A DNA stretch of 64,000 nt from Holacanthus passer (Eukaryota; Chordata; Actinopteri; Pomacanthidae): assembly GCA_025331565.1 (NCBI GenBank), contig JAFREQ010000015.1:2108001-2172000 (forward strand). Direction: 5' to 3'. The notes beneath the pieces are model-generated. The model worked only from the letters and a program-made list of their open reading frames with translations. It searched no databases and was not told where the DNA came from. Numbering within the stretch: position 1 is the stretch's first letter; every line of letters starts with the position of its first letter. Both the position numbers and the translations under genes were made by a program. Below are positions 35,747 through 47,400 of this stretch, in pieces.

Positions 35747-35775
35747 ATTTATAGTGAACCCTGCCACTGATAAAT
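35747..35775 (-). promoter_or_regulatory. Iron-responsive element variant, 1st in the mRNA
   Basis: ATTTAT, bulged C, AGTGG, six-base loop CAGGGT, TCACT and ATAAAT. The position and stem match the first mammalian TFRC IRE, whose loop is CAGAGU. Here the fourth loop base is G where the CAGWGH consensus expects A or U. One G-U pair closes the upper stem at the loop. Confidence 0.8.
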
Positions 35776-36799
35776 AAATAACACAATAAATAGACGTACG
35801 GTTTCTGTTTCAGTGCCACATGGATGGAGATCTTCTCCCTTGCTTTTTGAAAGGCCAACAGAGGTTTGCTCTCATGTCAGGAGGAGGATGATTCAGATAA
35901 TTAACCAATTCTTTTTTTATTTTTTTTTATTTTACTGTTGCATGTAATTAGGACTTTCTGTAAAAGATTAATGCGGCATGAGTGTTAAACGGCGCCAAGT
36001 AACGACAGCTGATTGTCCCAACTCTACTTCTAGGTGTGTTCTGTGGGACAACGGCTGTGTTATTATAAATTTAATCTTCTGTCCTTTTCAGCAACTCCTG
36101 AATCTCTGACAATGAGTTGAGCAGCACATTTCAGCGCAGTATGAAATTATAGCTACCAACATAAACCAGCTCAGGTTTGAACGTGAGGCTGTAAACAGCA
36201 GTGGAAATACCAGCAGTTTTGATCTGTAATAATTATGCCCATTTGTGTTTTATTAATCTCTGAGCTGGTAAACACATCATTTCCTGTGATTATGACCCAA
36301 TACTGTGCTGAAAAACATCACTGTCACTACATTCAACTCATTCATAGGGTCACACCAATTTAAGCAGTACTGCCATGTAGTATGGCTGTTTGAAAGTAGT
36401 CATTACTAGCACCAAAGTATTCAATGTGCGGTTTAGGTATCGCTTGTTAAAATTATCAAATCATTTTTTTTCCAAAGTGAAAAAAAAAAAAAGAGAATGA
36501 CCTTCAAAGCTTTCTTTTTTGTTAAGGCAGAAGGCTTAAATACATTTTATCATTAATATTTGGCTTTATGGAGAATTTCAGAAAGATGAGGCAGCTGAGA
36601 ATTATGGAACAGAGGTGATGACTGTGACATTGGTACACATTTAGAAACAGCTCCACTTTTATCATTTCCTCAATCAGCTCAAATTAATTTAAAAACTGTG
36701 ACTGTTGGTTAATCATCACCGCCTACTGGTTTTCACACTGCCTGTTGTGATAAGAGGGCCAAACCATGAACAAAAGAAGAGGGGAGGGAAAATGACTTT

Positions 36800-39700
36800 T
36801 TAGATTTCATTATCCAAGGACCAGATGTCTCCTGCTAGTGAGTTGGCACAGCCCTGAATGGTCCAGGTTGCCAGGGCAAACTGGTTGCGGAACAGGTTGG
36901 CGTCTGCCTCTGGGTTGTCGGTCCTGAGGGCTTCCAGGTGGTTGAACAGGGCCTTGAGAGTGTGAGGGCCGGAGCCCAGCAGGATGTGGCGGAAAGGACT
37001 CTCTCTGGGTGACACATAGGGTGACAGGAAGTTCCTCTCCACCTACAGAAACGAGAAGAGAAACATGATGAGAAGAGCCCATAAAAATGGGAATATTCGT
37101 TTCTCAAAATCCAATTTAAGCATGTTAAGAGTTCAACAGCAGTGCATTACCGCAAAATATGCCTTAATATTCTTTTTGCACTCATCTAAAAGATGTATAT
37201 AATTGAAGAGGGCTCACCGTCATGATGCGATCATTAATCATGCGGCACATTTCGATGTCCTCCAGGTCGCTGTTGTCGATGTCTGATCTTAGGCTGCGAG
37301 AGGCACGGCTGTATGAGCCAGAGGCCAAGATCAACCACTGCACCGTCAGGGCCTTGGGAAACAGCTGGGGCTGCAGCTGGAAGCACACATTACCATCCAC
37401 AGCGGTGATTTAGTGTTCTGACTAAACCAAATAACACAGCTAAATAAAGCAATTAGACGAAAAAGAAGAAGGCTTTAAAATGAGGTAAGCTGGTTACTTT
37501 ACAAAAAGTTACAAGTTGTACAGGGGGCTAAATACTGACTGTTTAGCTCAATGCAGACAGACATGCCATGAACATGCACACTCTTTAGTCAATGATCGAA
37601 ACAGCAGAGTCAACCATTGGGGAAAGTTCAATTCAAGTCTGCAAGAAAACAAGTGTGACACTTACCCTCTTGACATCCCTAACTTTCCCGTTGATCCGAG
37701 CCACGTGTGTACGTATAATCTGGTCGTACTTTCTCAGGTCCATCTGCAGCAGATGATCATGGACCAGCCTCAGTGCGATGTGACCTGCGAAACGGGTCCC
37801 TATTACAGCCAGCTGAGGAACCTGATTGGATGTGGCCGCGTTCAGTCTCTCCCGGTTGTCCAGCGTTGTGCCAAAGTACGGGTACTCCTAGGAGGGAAAA
37901 CCAATACTATCAGTTGAGAATTACAGCAAGGAGGGATACTCTCCTCAATGTACAAGGTTGTGTAATGTACTAATAGTACAGTGGGATGACTTACTGAATT
38001 ACCAGGGGTGAATCGAAAGGAGACGGAGGGGATGCCAGAAAAGGCAAGGAAAGGATATGCAGCGTTGTCTAACTTCAGAGGCTCCAACCTGGAAAATAAA
38101 CACATGCAATTGGTGCTTTAGCTGTGCTTTCCCTATCGAGAGGATTAGGTCATGAACGTCCACCAAACATGAGTGTGACAGCTAACCTACACATTCCAGC
38201 TGTGGATGTGACACTATATGTGTGATGTGATGTATAAACACTGGCTAGATAGTGTGGATGTGTCAAACTTACACATTTACTTCCCAGTTGCCCCTTGAAA
38301 ATTGAGAAAAGAGGGACACAGTCTGGCTTGGGGAGTTCACCTAAGGATCAGACAATTGCATATGTACGTTACACCTTTACATTCGCAAACAAAATGATAA
38401 CAGTATGTAACTAATGACAGCACTGCAGGCTTGTATTACACATGTGCTTCAAAGTCTGATTCACTGACTGTCACCCAGCAGTGGATTTACCTCTTTCATA
38501 GAGTTCTCAATCAGGCTGTGCATCAAGGGACTGCCTGCTACTTTAAATCCGTTCCGACCTGAAACAGAAGATTTCTACTCAGTCATTCTGAAAATCATAT
38601 ATAGCACCATAATGTAGTTGTAGGAAGGCGTTAAATATTCAATAGCCTTATAGAGCAGGAAACCTGAAATAAATACCTGCGACAACTCCATCCAGACTGA
38701 TGTAGGAGAAGGCTTTCATGCTCAGAGAAGAAAGGTAACCCTGAAAAAAAAAAAAAAAATTAAGGAAGGGTGCTAACGCCGATCAGTGTTATTAGTGCAA
38801 GAAAGATGCAGTTGAAAAAACATCAATTTCTGGAAGCCATCTGCTATCATCTGATGACAATTTAACCTCTGGGGGCAACATCAAATGTTTCAGGGCTTTC
38901 AGTGTAGCCAGCTGATATATGGATAATGGGTATCCAGGCCAAGACTTACAACACATATTTGCATATGAATGCAGATAAAATTTTAAAAAGCTAATAAAAT
39001 GCTAAACCGTCATCAGACAAAAGCCAGTGGGTTCTAAGATTTTGGCCTATGGGTCTGCTATTCTTGGCTAAATACAGACAGTTTACCTGCATGCAACCAA
39101 GCCTGCTCAAACGTGATTGGTCAATACTATTGGACTACAGACTACAAACTGAAACCAGAATGCTTCTGATATCAAAATCTTGTCACTAGCCTACAGATTC
39201 TGCATTCATATACAGATATCTCTTTAGAGACTAGAAAACTTGGGTACAAAATTGATTGTGCAGTTCTTACCTCCAACCACTCGGTGGCGCCAACACTTCC
39301 ATATTCCCCAGCACTCCAGCTAGCAAACACAATACTTCTCCTTGGCTTGAATCCATCTGTCAAGGAGAAAACAAGAACACATTAAAGGAAAAAAGCAGTA
39401 TCCTGGCTGAATAGGAAATACTCACAGTCTGACTAAACATATCCTATGACCACTATCCACTATATTAAACTAAATCTGCTGCCACCTGAGACTTACCATT
39501 CTTCACCATGTCAGAGATGGAACGTGCCAGCTCAACAAGGATGCTAGTGCCGACGGTGGATGTAGCAAAACCTGGACCCCAAGCGTCTCTCTGGGCACCG
39601 ATAACCACATATCGATCTAAGATTTTTTTTTTTAAAAAGAGAGAAAATGAGAAGATATTCATCACTCTGTCTCTTTCCAAGACACTGAATTTCTGATCAC

Positions 39701-42700
39701 ATTAACTTTCCTCAATAAATAAGCAGCTCATTGTACCTGCATCTACAAAGCCTTTGATGACCCCGAAGACATTATTTATCTTCTTCTCAGTAAGAACATT
39801 GTTGACTTCCACGGTAATAACATCGTTCTCTTCTCCCAGTTTGTTGACGCCTCCCCACCCTTCCGGCACATTCTGACCCCCGAGCTGCCTGTGGGAAGGG
39901 ACAGTAAATGTTAACGCTAAATAAGATACTACAGGGCAAACTGTAGTAGACAACCTCAGTGTAGGAGGAATGTATTTCCAATAAGTGTTGTTTTTTTTAA
40001 GCGCTTGTTTCAGTTCATCCACAGCATATGTGAGCCTTACCTCAGAATGGTGGTGGCCATGTTTGCTGTGATGGTCTGAGCCAAGATTTTAGGCAGGCCT
40101 GAAGACTTGATAGGTGGAAACTGGGTGTGGTTGAAGGAGGGGAAGCCTGGGGTGTAAGGATCCCCAGAACCCATGTGGACCTGCAGGAGACAGACAAGAG
40201 GAAGGTTAGATTGCAAGACAGAAGTTTGCAGAGCAGCTATGATTTGACAGTGACATTTGAAATGCTTATGTTCCAGACTAATTTTCCAGCAGCTGGGAGC
40301 CTGACCCTCAAGCTTCTAAATTTTATTATATGTAAAAATGGCAGACAATTTGCACATCAACTTCTACACTCTTACAAAGAACAGTCCCCCCTTCGCTTAC
40401 CATTACCAATTTTTATTTGAAAAAAAAATTTAAAAATGAAAAAGATTGTTTTAAAATATTTGGAAACCTGCATTGTTTACATCCATGTTTATAATAGCAA
40501 GCAATGGCACACTGTTACATGTTGGTGTGCATTACCACCCCCACTAACAATCTTATGTGAAACCATCAACAAGAATTTATACTCTCCCTTGTCCTCCCAT
40601 GCAGGTGAGTCAAGAACAAAATACAAACAAAACAAGGAACCACTCAAAAACTCCAAAAGGTACATTTAAAGTTTTTTGATGTATTTAATATCATCAGTAC
40701 ATTATCATCTTCCTTCCATCTTCAGATTTATGTTTCTAAACTGTCCTCACTCACATGTCCATAGAGCTGAGTGGTGCCTCCAAAAGAGTAATCAGCAGGG
40801 TCTGGGTAGATCAACACAGCAGAGGCATTCATTTTGGCAGCATTGGCTACCTGTAAGAAAAAAAGGGGGAAAAAGCAATGTAAAGGGGCATAAGGAAAAA
40901 AACAAAAAACACATACTTAGAGTATTTTAGCAAAAAAGAAAAAACAGCAGCAATATTAAAGTTATACTGTAATTCTCACAAAAACAACCCACCTTTTCAG
41001 CAAAGCTGATCTTACCAGCTCTGACCAGCATGACCCTGCCATTCAGGTTGATGTTCTTGTCTCGCAGCAGCCTGAAGTCATTTTCCTGCCCGTAATATGC
41101 ATACAAGACAGCACCCTGGACACACAAATAAATAACAATTTAAAAAGTCCTGCATTTTTCTCTATTTAATGATTTAAAAAAAAACGTCCTTCCGTATTTA
41201 TTTAATATTTTAGCTTGTACATTACCGTTACTGTTCCATTGGCACTGTAGGACAGGAATCCATCTAGACGCTGCTCACTCCCGCCCTTGAAAACAAATTT
41301 GTTGTAGCCAGAAGCCGGGGGGTCCTGAACCTTAACAAAGTGCTCATCGGTCCAGGTGTTCATGCCGTACTCTTTAAACTTCCTGAGCACTTTGTTCCCC
41401 AGATTATCATCACCTTGAGAACCAGCCCGGTGGCTGTCACTGGAAAATTCACTAGGGGGGAGAAAAGGGAGGTAGGAAAACAGGAAACAATGACTCACTT
41501 TTAAAACTGGAATAGAAATAAAGACATTTTCCCAGAGCATTCATTTTGAAAAGAAGTCAACACTGTCTCACAGCAAATTCTACAGGCAGTGTGTGGGGTT
41601 TATATTTACCCGAAGACAGTTTCAAATTTGTCCACAGAGAGTTTTTGAGCAAGGAGCTTTTTCACATCATCCCAGTCCATGAGGGGGGCAGCACCTGTCT
41701 CGTGGATAACAGGTTCCTCAAAAGGGAGCACGGAGGCTGCACAGGTTGGAGCAGCGTCCTTCTTCTGCTGAACCAAGTAGCCAATCATGTACCCTGAAAG
41801 TAAAAGTGGTTTTAAATGAGGAACAAGGCACAGAGAGGAACAAATGCACGGATAGGGGAAGAGGGCAAACATCCAAGGACAAACTGAAGGCATCAAGTTG
41901 CAGCATAAACCACAGTCAGGATTTTGAAATGCTACACCACAGAGTGACCATGACAGTACTGTACAGTATGTACACCTTATAGCATCCAAGCGACTTCTTC
42001 AAGTCACATCCAGTAAATTAGTTTTTACTGAATGCTACAAGGCAAAGTCTGACAACTAGATTATAAAAGCCTGCATTAGTTACTCAGAGAGACATGGTCA
42101 GACTTTCGCTATTGTTTTCTGATGACAAAAAAATAGATTAAATTTGTTCAGTTTTTAGTTTAAAGCCAAAAATAACACCTGGTTCCGTTCTTGTTTGCTA
42201 GTGGCAGGAAAGAATTCAGCTTCTCTTTCCGAATCCCAGAAACAAATTAATATTTCAGTTTTATCCTGGTCGAGCTCTAAAAGATTTTGTGATAGCCAGT
42301 CGCTCATATCTAAACATTGGTCCTGTGTCATCAGGAGATGCAGCCACATAGAGCCATATGTCATCAGCATAGGTGTGGATCGAAATACCATGTCTCCTGA
42401 TATGACCACCAATACAGAACAAAAAGTAGTGGCCCTAAGATTGATTCCTGAGGAACCCCAAAGTTATTTCAAAGTGATGACAACTTAATAGAGCCAAAGT
42501 CAGCTGCTTCAAAGACCCCATCTTACCGATGATAAAGATGAGGAGGGTGGCAGCTGCCATGAAGCAGAGGTTCTTGGGGGTGCGTCCAACCTTTTGAGCC
42601 ACATAAGGTTTGCGGTTGGAGTTGTGATTGAGGTGGTCTACCACGCCATTTCCCCCAACCTCCTCATCCATGTCAGAGGACAGCTTCATCTCCACCTGGC

Positions 42701-44424
42701 TGTTATCGCCCTCCATGTTCTGGGTCAAGTTGAAACGTGTGTAGGAGTGTGGCTCCCCGTTAAACTGTAATGAAAGAACAATGCAGGTATGAGGAGAAAT
42801 TATGGTTTATTATTCAGTTAAGAACAAATTGTTTTTGGAACCTATGATTGCAGGACATGAGCTGGGGTATATGACCAAAGGGGTTTTGTACAAAATGTTT
42901 TTGTACAAATTACAACTTGCTTGAGGTGACACAGAATTTGAACAATGAAAAATTTCATTGTTCCTACATCAGTAATACTGTTTTGGTACTACTTTTTAGT
43001 AAGCCATACTTTCAATAAAGACAATGAAATTTCAGCAGCACATGTAGCCTAAGCATGTCAGAGTTTTATGTGTTTTTGAAGCTTTGTAAAATACCCACAA
43101 TGAATAAAAAACCAAAAGACCTCAGTTTGTGTTTTGTTTCACTCTTGTGATCACATGCGCTTTCTAGTTCTCCCTTTCTCTGTCATTGTTTTAACAAGGT
43201 AGCATTTTTAACATATCCTCAGCAAATGAACTGTGGTTTTGAACAAATCACAGGCTTTTGGGCCTAAGCATGTGGCACACAATCTAGAAAGGCACAACCT
43301 CATCATGTGCCAAAATGATCAAAAATCTTTTAGAAATAATATACATGAATATAGAAAGTCAAACAAATGTACAACAAATGAACTTACAGCAGTTGCGTTC
43401 TCAGAGCTGCAAAAGTAGGATTAAGGATGATTTTAAATGAGCACTATGCAGTCCAACTTCTACCAGGCGGATGTTCTGAGAGCAAAATGGGGAGCGAAAC
43501 CCTGTTTCCGTTACGGTCTACACGCCCACATACTTCCATTTAAATAAAAAGTAATTTAAAAATAAATAAATGAAAAAAATTTTTTTAACACAAAACAACT
43601 TGTACTGGGTAAGAGAAAACATCAACAACAATCCGGCAGGAAGTGATTCACCATTGGTAGAACCAGAACTGCACGGTGGTCATTTTCAGCTGTCTTAAAC
43701 CTTCTGTGATAGCTGTCAGAAGGCAATGTTTGTAAATTCATTTTTTGTACACTTGTTTCACATTTTTTATTGATGCATGTAACTTATTGCAGGTACATTT
43801 CTGCTCTACTGGCACATGAGGGGCTAATATAAACTGAGGAGGAGGAACTAAAGAGTTGTTTTTCTTGATGGCTCGATTCTCTGCCTTGTGTTTGGTTAAA
43901 GGTTGACAGTGGGTGTAACATAAGTATATTTCTCTTGCAACACTGTGCTCTGGTTTCATAAAATGCTTAAATAATATATTTGCAAGTTTCTATGTGGTAA
44001 CAATCCAAAAGTCGGTATGCCGTCAAGTCTGAAAAGTACAAAGTGGTGGTAACACATGAACAGGTTTCCAAGGCAAAAGTCCAATAAGTCTGCATTTTTA
44101 ACAGTTGACAATAATAAACAAATTTTTAAATACTTTTCCTAAGAGGTGAAAAGTTGAGACAAAGGAGGTGACGGACAAAAATATTCTTAAGTTCCTCTGC
44201 CTAATACTCATTCAGCATGGTGGTGATGAAATGTAAAGTAATAAGTATTTGTTCCCCGACATGAAAAGAAAAAACATTCAATGACAGAACATAAGCAGTT
44301 ATAATAACACTCATTTCCGAAGTGGTAATGAGGGGAGGATAATTCCTTACGACAAAGCTTGTTATTTTGGGATTCAGGTTGTAATACTTACAATTTTGGA
44401 TATCGTTGACCTTGCCTGGTCCAT
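36800..44424 (-). CDS. tfrc: Transferrin receptor protein 1, 17 coding exons, 771 aa
   Basis: Type II membrane homodimer that imports transferrin-bound iron by clathrin endocytosis. Coding exons, 5' to 3' on the minus strand: 44424-44392, 42764-42527, 41793-41610, 41451-41226, 41115-40993, 40850-40755, 40180-40041, 39888-39737, 39616-39497, 39356-39271, 38740-38677, 38558-38491, 38340-38273, 38088-37995, 37887-37666, 37376-37218 and 37042-36800. All junctions are GT-AG, phases match throughout and the total is 2316 nt. The start is the MDQARS ATG, matching mammalian MMDQARS. Features seen: cytosolic YTRF at residues 19-22, a transmembrane segment at about 77-99, a stalk, then protease-associated, peptidase-like (GAQRDAWGPG, SWSAGEYGSVGATEWLEG) and C-terminal helical dimerisation domains ending SLDNEI. 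Where the human protein has RGD in the helical domain, this one reads SGS. Human TFRC is 760 aa. The name tfr1a or tfr1b is not decidable here. Confidence 0.97.
42180..42465 (-). mobile_element. Degenerate LINE (L2-like) reverse-transcriptase fragment in a tfrc intron
   Basis: On the minus strand, GVPQESILGPLLFVLY is followed in shifted frames by HTYADDIWLYVAAS and by CLDMSDWLSQNLLELDQDK, then TEIL. These are the consecutive RT motifs of L2/Rex/Maui-type non-LTR retrotransposons: GVPQGSILGPLLF, the catalytic YADD, and a 'W...N.L.LN..KTE' block. The frame changes between them and the lack of flanking ORF1 or endonuclease show a dead, truncated copy. It lies in the intron between exons 42764-42527 and 41793-41610, in the same orientation as tfrc. 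Confidence 0.85.
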
Positions 44425-44442
44425 TGCTGCTGCTTCAGGAAT

Positions 44443-47400
44443 CTAAAAAGGGAAACAAAACACTTCTTAGTGAAGCATCAGGCCTAAAAATGGATTGTTG
44501 TCATCATTAAAACTGCCTTAAACACTCATCTCATGCAGACTTGGTGGCCATAAATAAAATATTTTCTTTTTTTTAACAGCCACCTTTCAAGTCTACAAAG
44601 TGCTGAGTGCTTTATACTCAAAAGACAGATTTTAGGTGGAGCATAATGTACTTTAAGGCTTCATTTCTGCACAGTGTGTTACTGTTTCACTTCCGAGAAT
44701 AATGGGGTGTCCACAGAACACGTCCCACCTCTTGTCCAAACATCCATGGGGTTTCCTTTGCTTCTAACTAGAAAGGCAGCACTGTTTCTGGGCACAAAAG
44801 ACCAGTGTCCAGTACAGGTCAACACAGACTCCATGCCTCCATGTGAACTCCATTGCCAGAAGAATACAATAACAGAATAACTTGCTTCCCACTAGCTTCA
44901 ATTCAAAAGACAAGCCAAACAAAGCAAGGTTTCAATTTAACAGAGGAACAAAACCTGCTGAAATGCAACTCTTCTGTATATTATTTTAAATATTGTAATA
45001 CACTACCAGTGGAATATGAGCCATGCATGTGATTGTTCTCAGGAGAGAGACCTGCTCTGTAAGAGGCTGCAGCTACAGAAGGTCAAATGGATCCTGTATC
45101 TCTTCATCTTCATGCATTCATCACAAAACAAACATTTAATAACTAGTAAGAACTATTTTTTCTTTCATATATCATTCTTTTCTGAAAATGTTGTATATGT
45201 GTTATGCATATATCAGAAAGCTCATCATTTCTACTATAAATGCACATTAAGGTATGAGAGAAACAATATTACAATATAGAATTTCTGACCACTCAGTGGA
45301 TTTTCTATTGATCCACTGATATTTGACACTTGGACACTGTGGACATCGTCTTCTCTGCTGTTTTTGAATGCTGGGCAAGGATTGCTTTTGAGTAACAACC
45401 ATGACAATTTTGCGACACCAAGTGACTACATAGTCTGATTCACATTATTAGCCAAAACTTAGGGTTACCAAATACTATGCACATATTATTTAAACATAGC
45501 ATGTAAGTAAGAAGCACACAATTTAGCTGTTTAGTAGTCGACAGTGTGTGTGACTACAATGGTCAAGAAGTCTCGACAAGATTGGCTTATCACACACTTA
45601 AACACACCCTTTTGTGATAAGGTTCACAAGTATAGCAAAATACAGAATACATGTAGTAACACAAGAATAAATGGATTTTGATGATGATTATCAAACATGG
45701 GTGAGAGTATTTGCATGTTTTGACCCCTCCGGTTTGCCATATTCGGTGAATTCTTCTTCACCGCAAATGCACTTCTTAAGTCATAAGTCTGTAAAAATAA
45801 CATTACAACTATTCTCCAGCAGTGATAGTATCCAATGAACAGAACTGCTGAAGAAAAATATGAGTGACATCAATTCCTGGTTCACTACAAAGACACAATA
45901 GTGGGCAGGTCTGTGGTTTTGTTGCTCAAATATGACTTGAACAAACAGAAGCAGTGCAAAGCTGCAGCGTGTGTCTACAACAATAGACAATGAACAATAC
46001 AAATTAGAAACCACAAATGCGGTTGGAGCCAGGTTGTCCACTAGTTAACAGGGACATCATTACAGACAATAAAAGGCCATATAAGCACGTTAGAGAATTG
46101 TGCCTTTTTGCCTTGTTTCCATCTCTTGGCTACAGCGGGCTCTGCTCACATCGAGCGACTCACGTTTTTGAAATGTCATGACATGTCCATAAAGAGCTGG
46201 CAGCATTTCACACAGTTCCATCAAAAAAACCAACCGACTCCTTAAGCCATAAGCAAAGTAATTCTTAACCAACCCTAATCCCAGTTCTAGTGAGCAGACA
46301 GAATGATTTGACTGAAAGAGCCCCATGACCTCTCCTACCCTGTCTGACCTTCAGAAAATAACAAAATAGAGCAAAACTTCATAAACAGCCCTGGTCTTAT
46401 CAAGCCCTTAGCTAATCCAGCAGCTTTTGATCAACTTATATGTGACAAGTATATGGCCTCAGGGGTTAAACCATTACCACGCTGGCTGGACTTTGGCCTG
46501 AATAAAACACTGCTTTGTTGACAAAAGGTTCAATCACAAACCACACTCTCAAAACGTGGTCAAATTTAGATCACTTTTTTTGTGCACCATCTGTTCAATG
46601 TCTTCTGTAACTGTCTGTTCAATGTAAACAAAGTAATGAAAAAATTAAAAAAAAATAAAGCTAAAATTGAGAATAACAGACAAAGACACTGAGCTTGCCT
46701 GGAGTGATTATGATGTGTTGATGTGTGCTGTGCAGCTAGACAGCAGAAAAAAACACTTTAATGACCCCTACGGGCCAATTTACAAGCTTCACTGGAGGGA
46801 GATCCCAAACTGGACATTGCGTGAGGAGAGCTTGTGTGGGCAAATGCCAAGGGAACACAAATGATCGGGCAGGCAGGCAAGCCTGCCCTAATTTGCAGCT
46901 CCAAAGCATGGCCTTGGTACACTCCGATATGCATGCTTCCAAGACAGCATAGATAAAAAGCCTAACCTTGTACTCCAAGTGCATTTCAATAAAGCAAATG
47001 AGGGGGCAGACATGTTGGAACCCAGCCACACAATAACTTAGCTCTGAAAGCACTTTGGCTATTCCAGGCATCATGAAGTACAGCTAACTTTAGATGGCTT
47101 GGCCTCAGACAGCCCCAGGACTCCCTTGTATCAAAGTGCAGGGGGGATACAACCCCACCAAAAACACGATAAACTTGATTTAAAAAGGTCTCAAACCAAA
47201 CAAGCAGCCTGACATTTTCCATATTCAAACATAACCAAAATGCACTAAACGGATATAGAAAAAATGGAATCAGACGAGGCTTAGCTGCTTTGTAAAACTA
47301 ACTGCTCTCTAAGGTGGGTAGAGCTATGCCCATAATCTTACATACCAAACATACCGGGCCTTAATACTTTAATCAGATTAGTTAATCTTTCAGTTGAAAG

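Larger units (their letters stand above)
34183..36799 (-). other. tfrc: tfrc 3'UTR
   Basis: This is the non-coding sequence following the tfrc stop codon on the minus strand. It is AT-rich and includes five iron-responsive-element hairpins between 35293 and 35775, arranged as a pair and a triplet separated by 249 bases. The same two-cluster layout is known from mammalian TFRC mRNA, where it sets message stability according to iron supply. The distal boundary rests on a candidate AATAAA only. Confidence 0.75.

Noticed and set aside
43391..43409. Apparent 19-nt micro-exon on the minus strand in a tfrc intron (TTTTGCAG| ... |GTAAGTT)
   Set aside because: Including it would break the tfrc frame: the exons ending at 44392 and starting at 42764 already join in phase 0 to give the conserved ISKIFNGEP reading.
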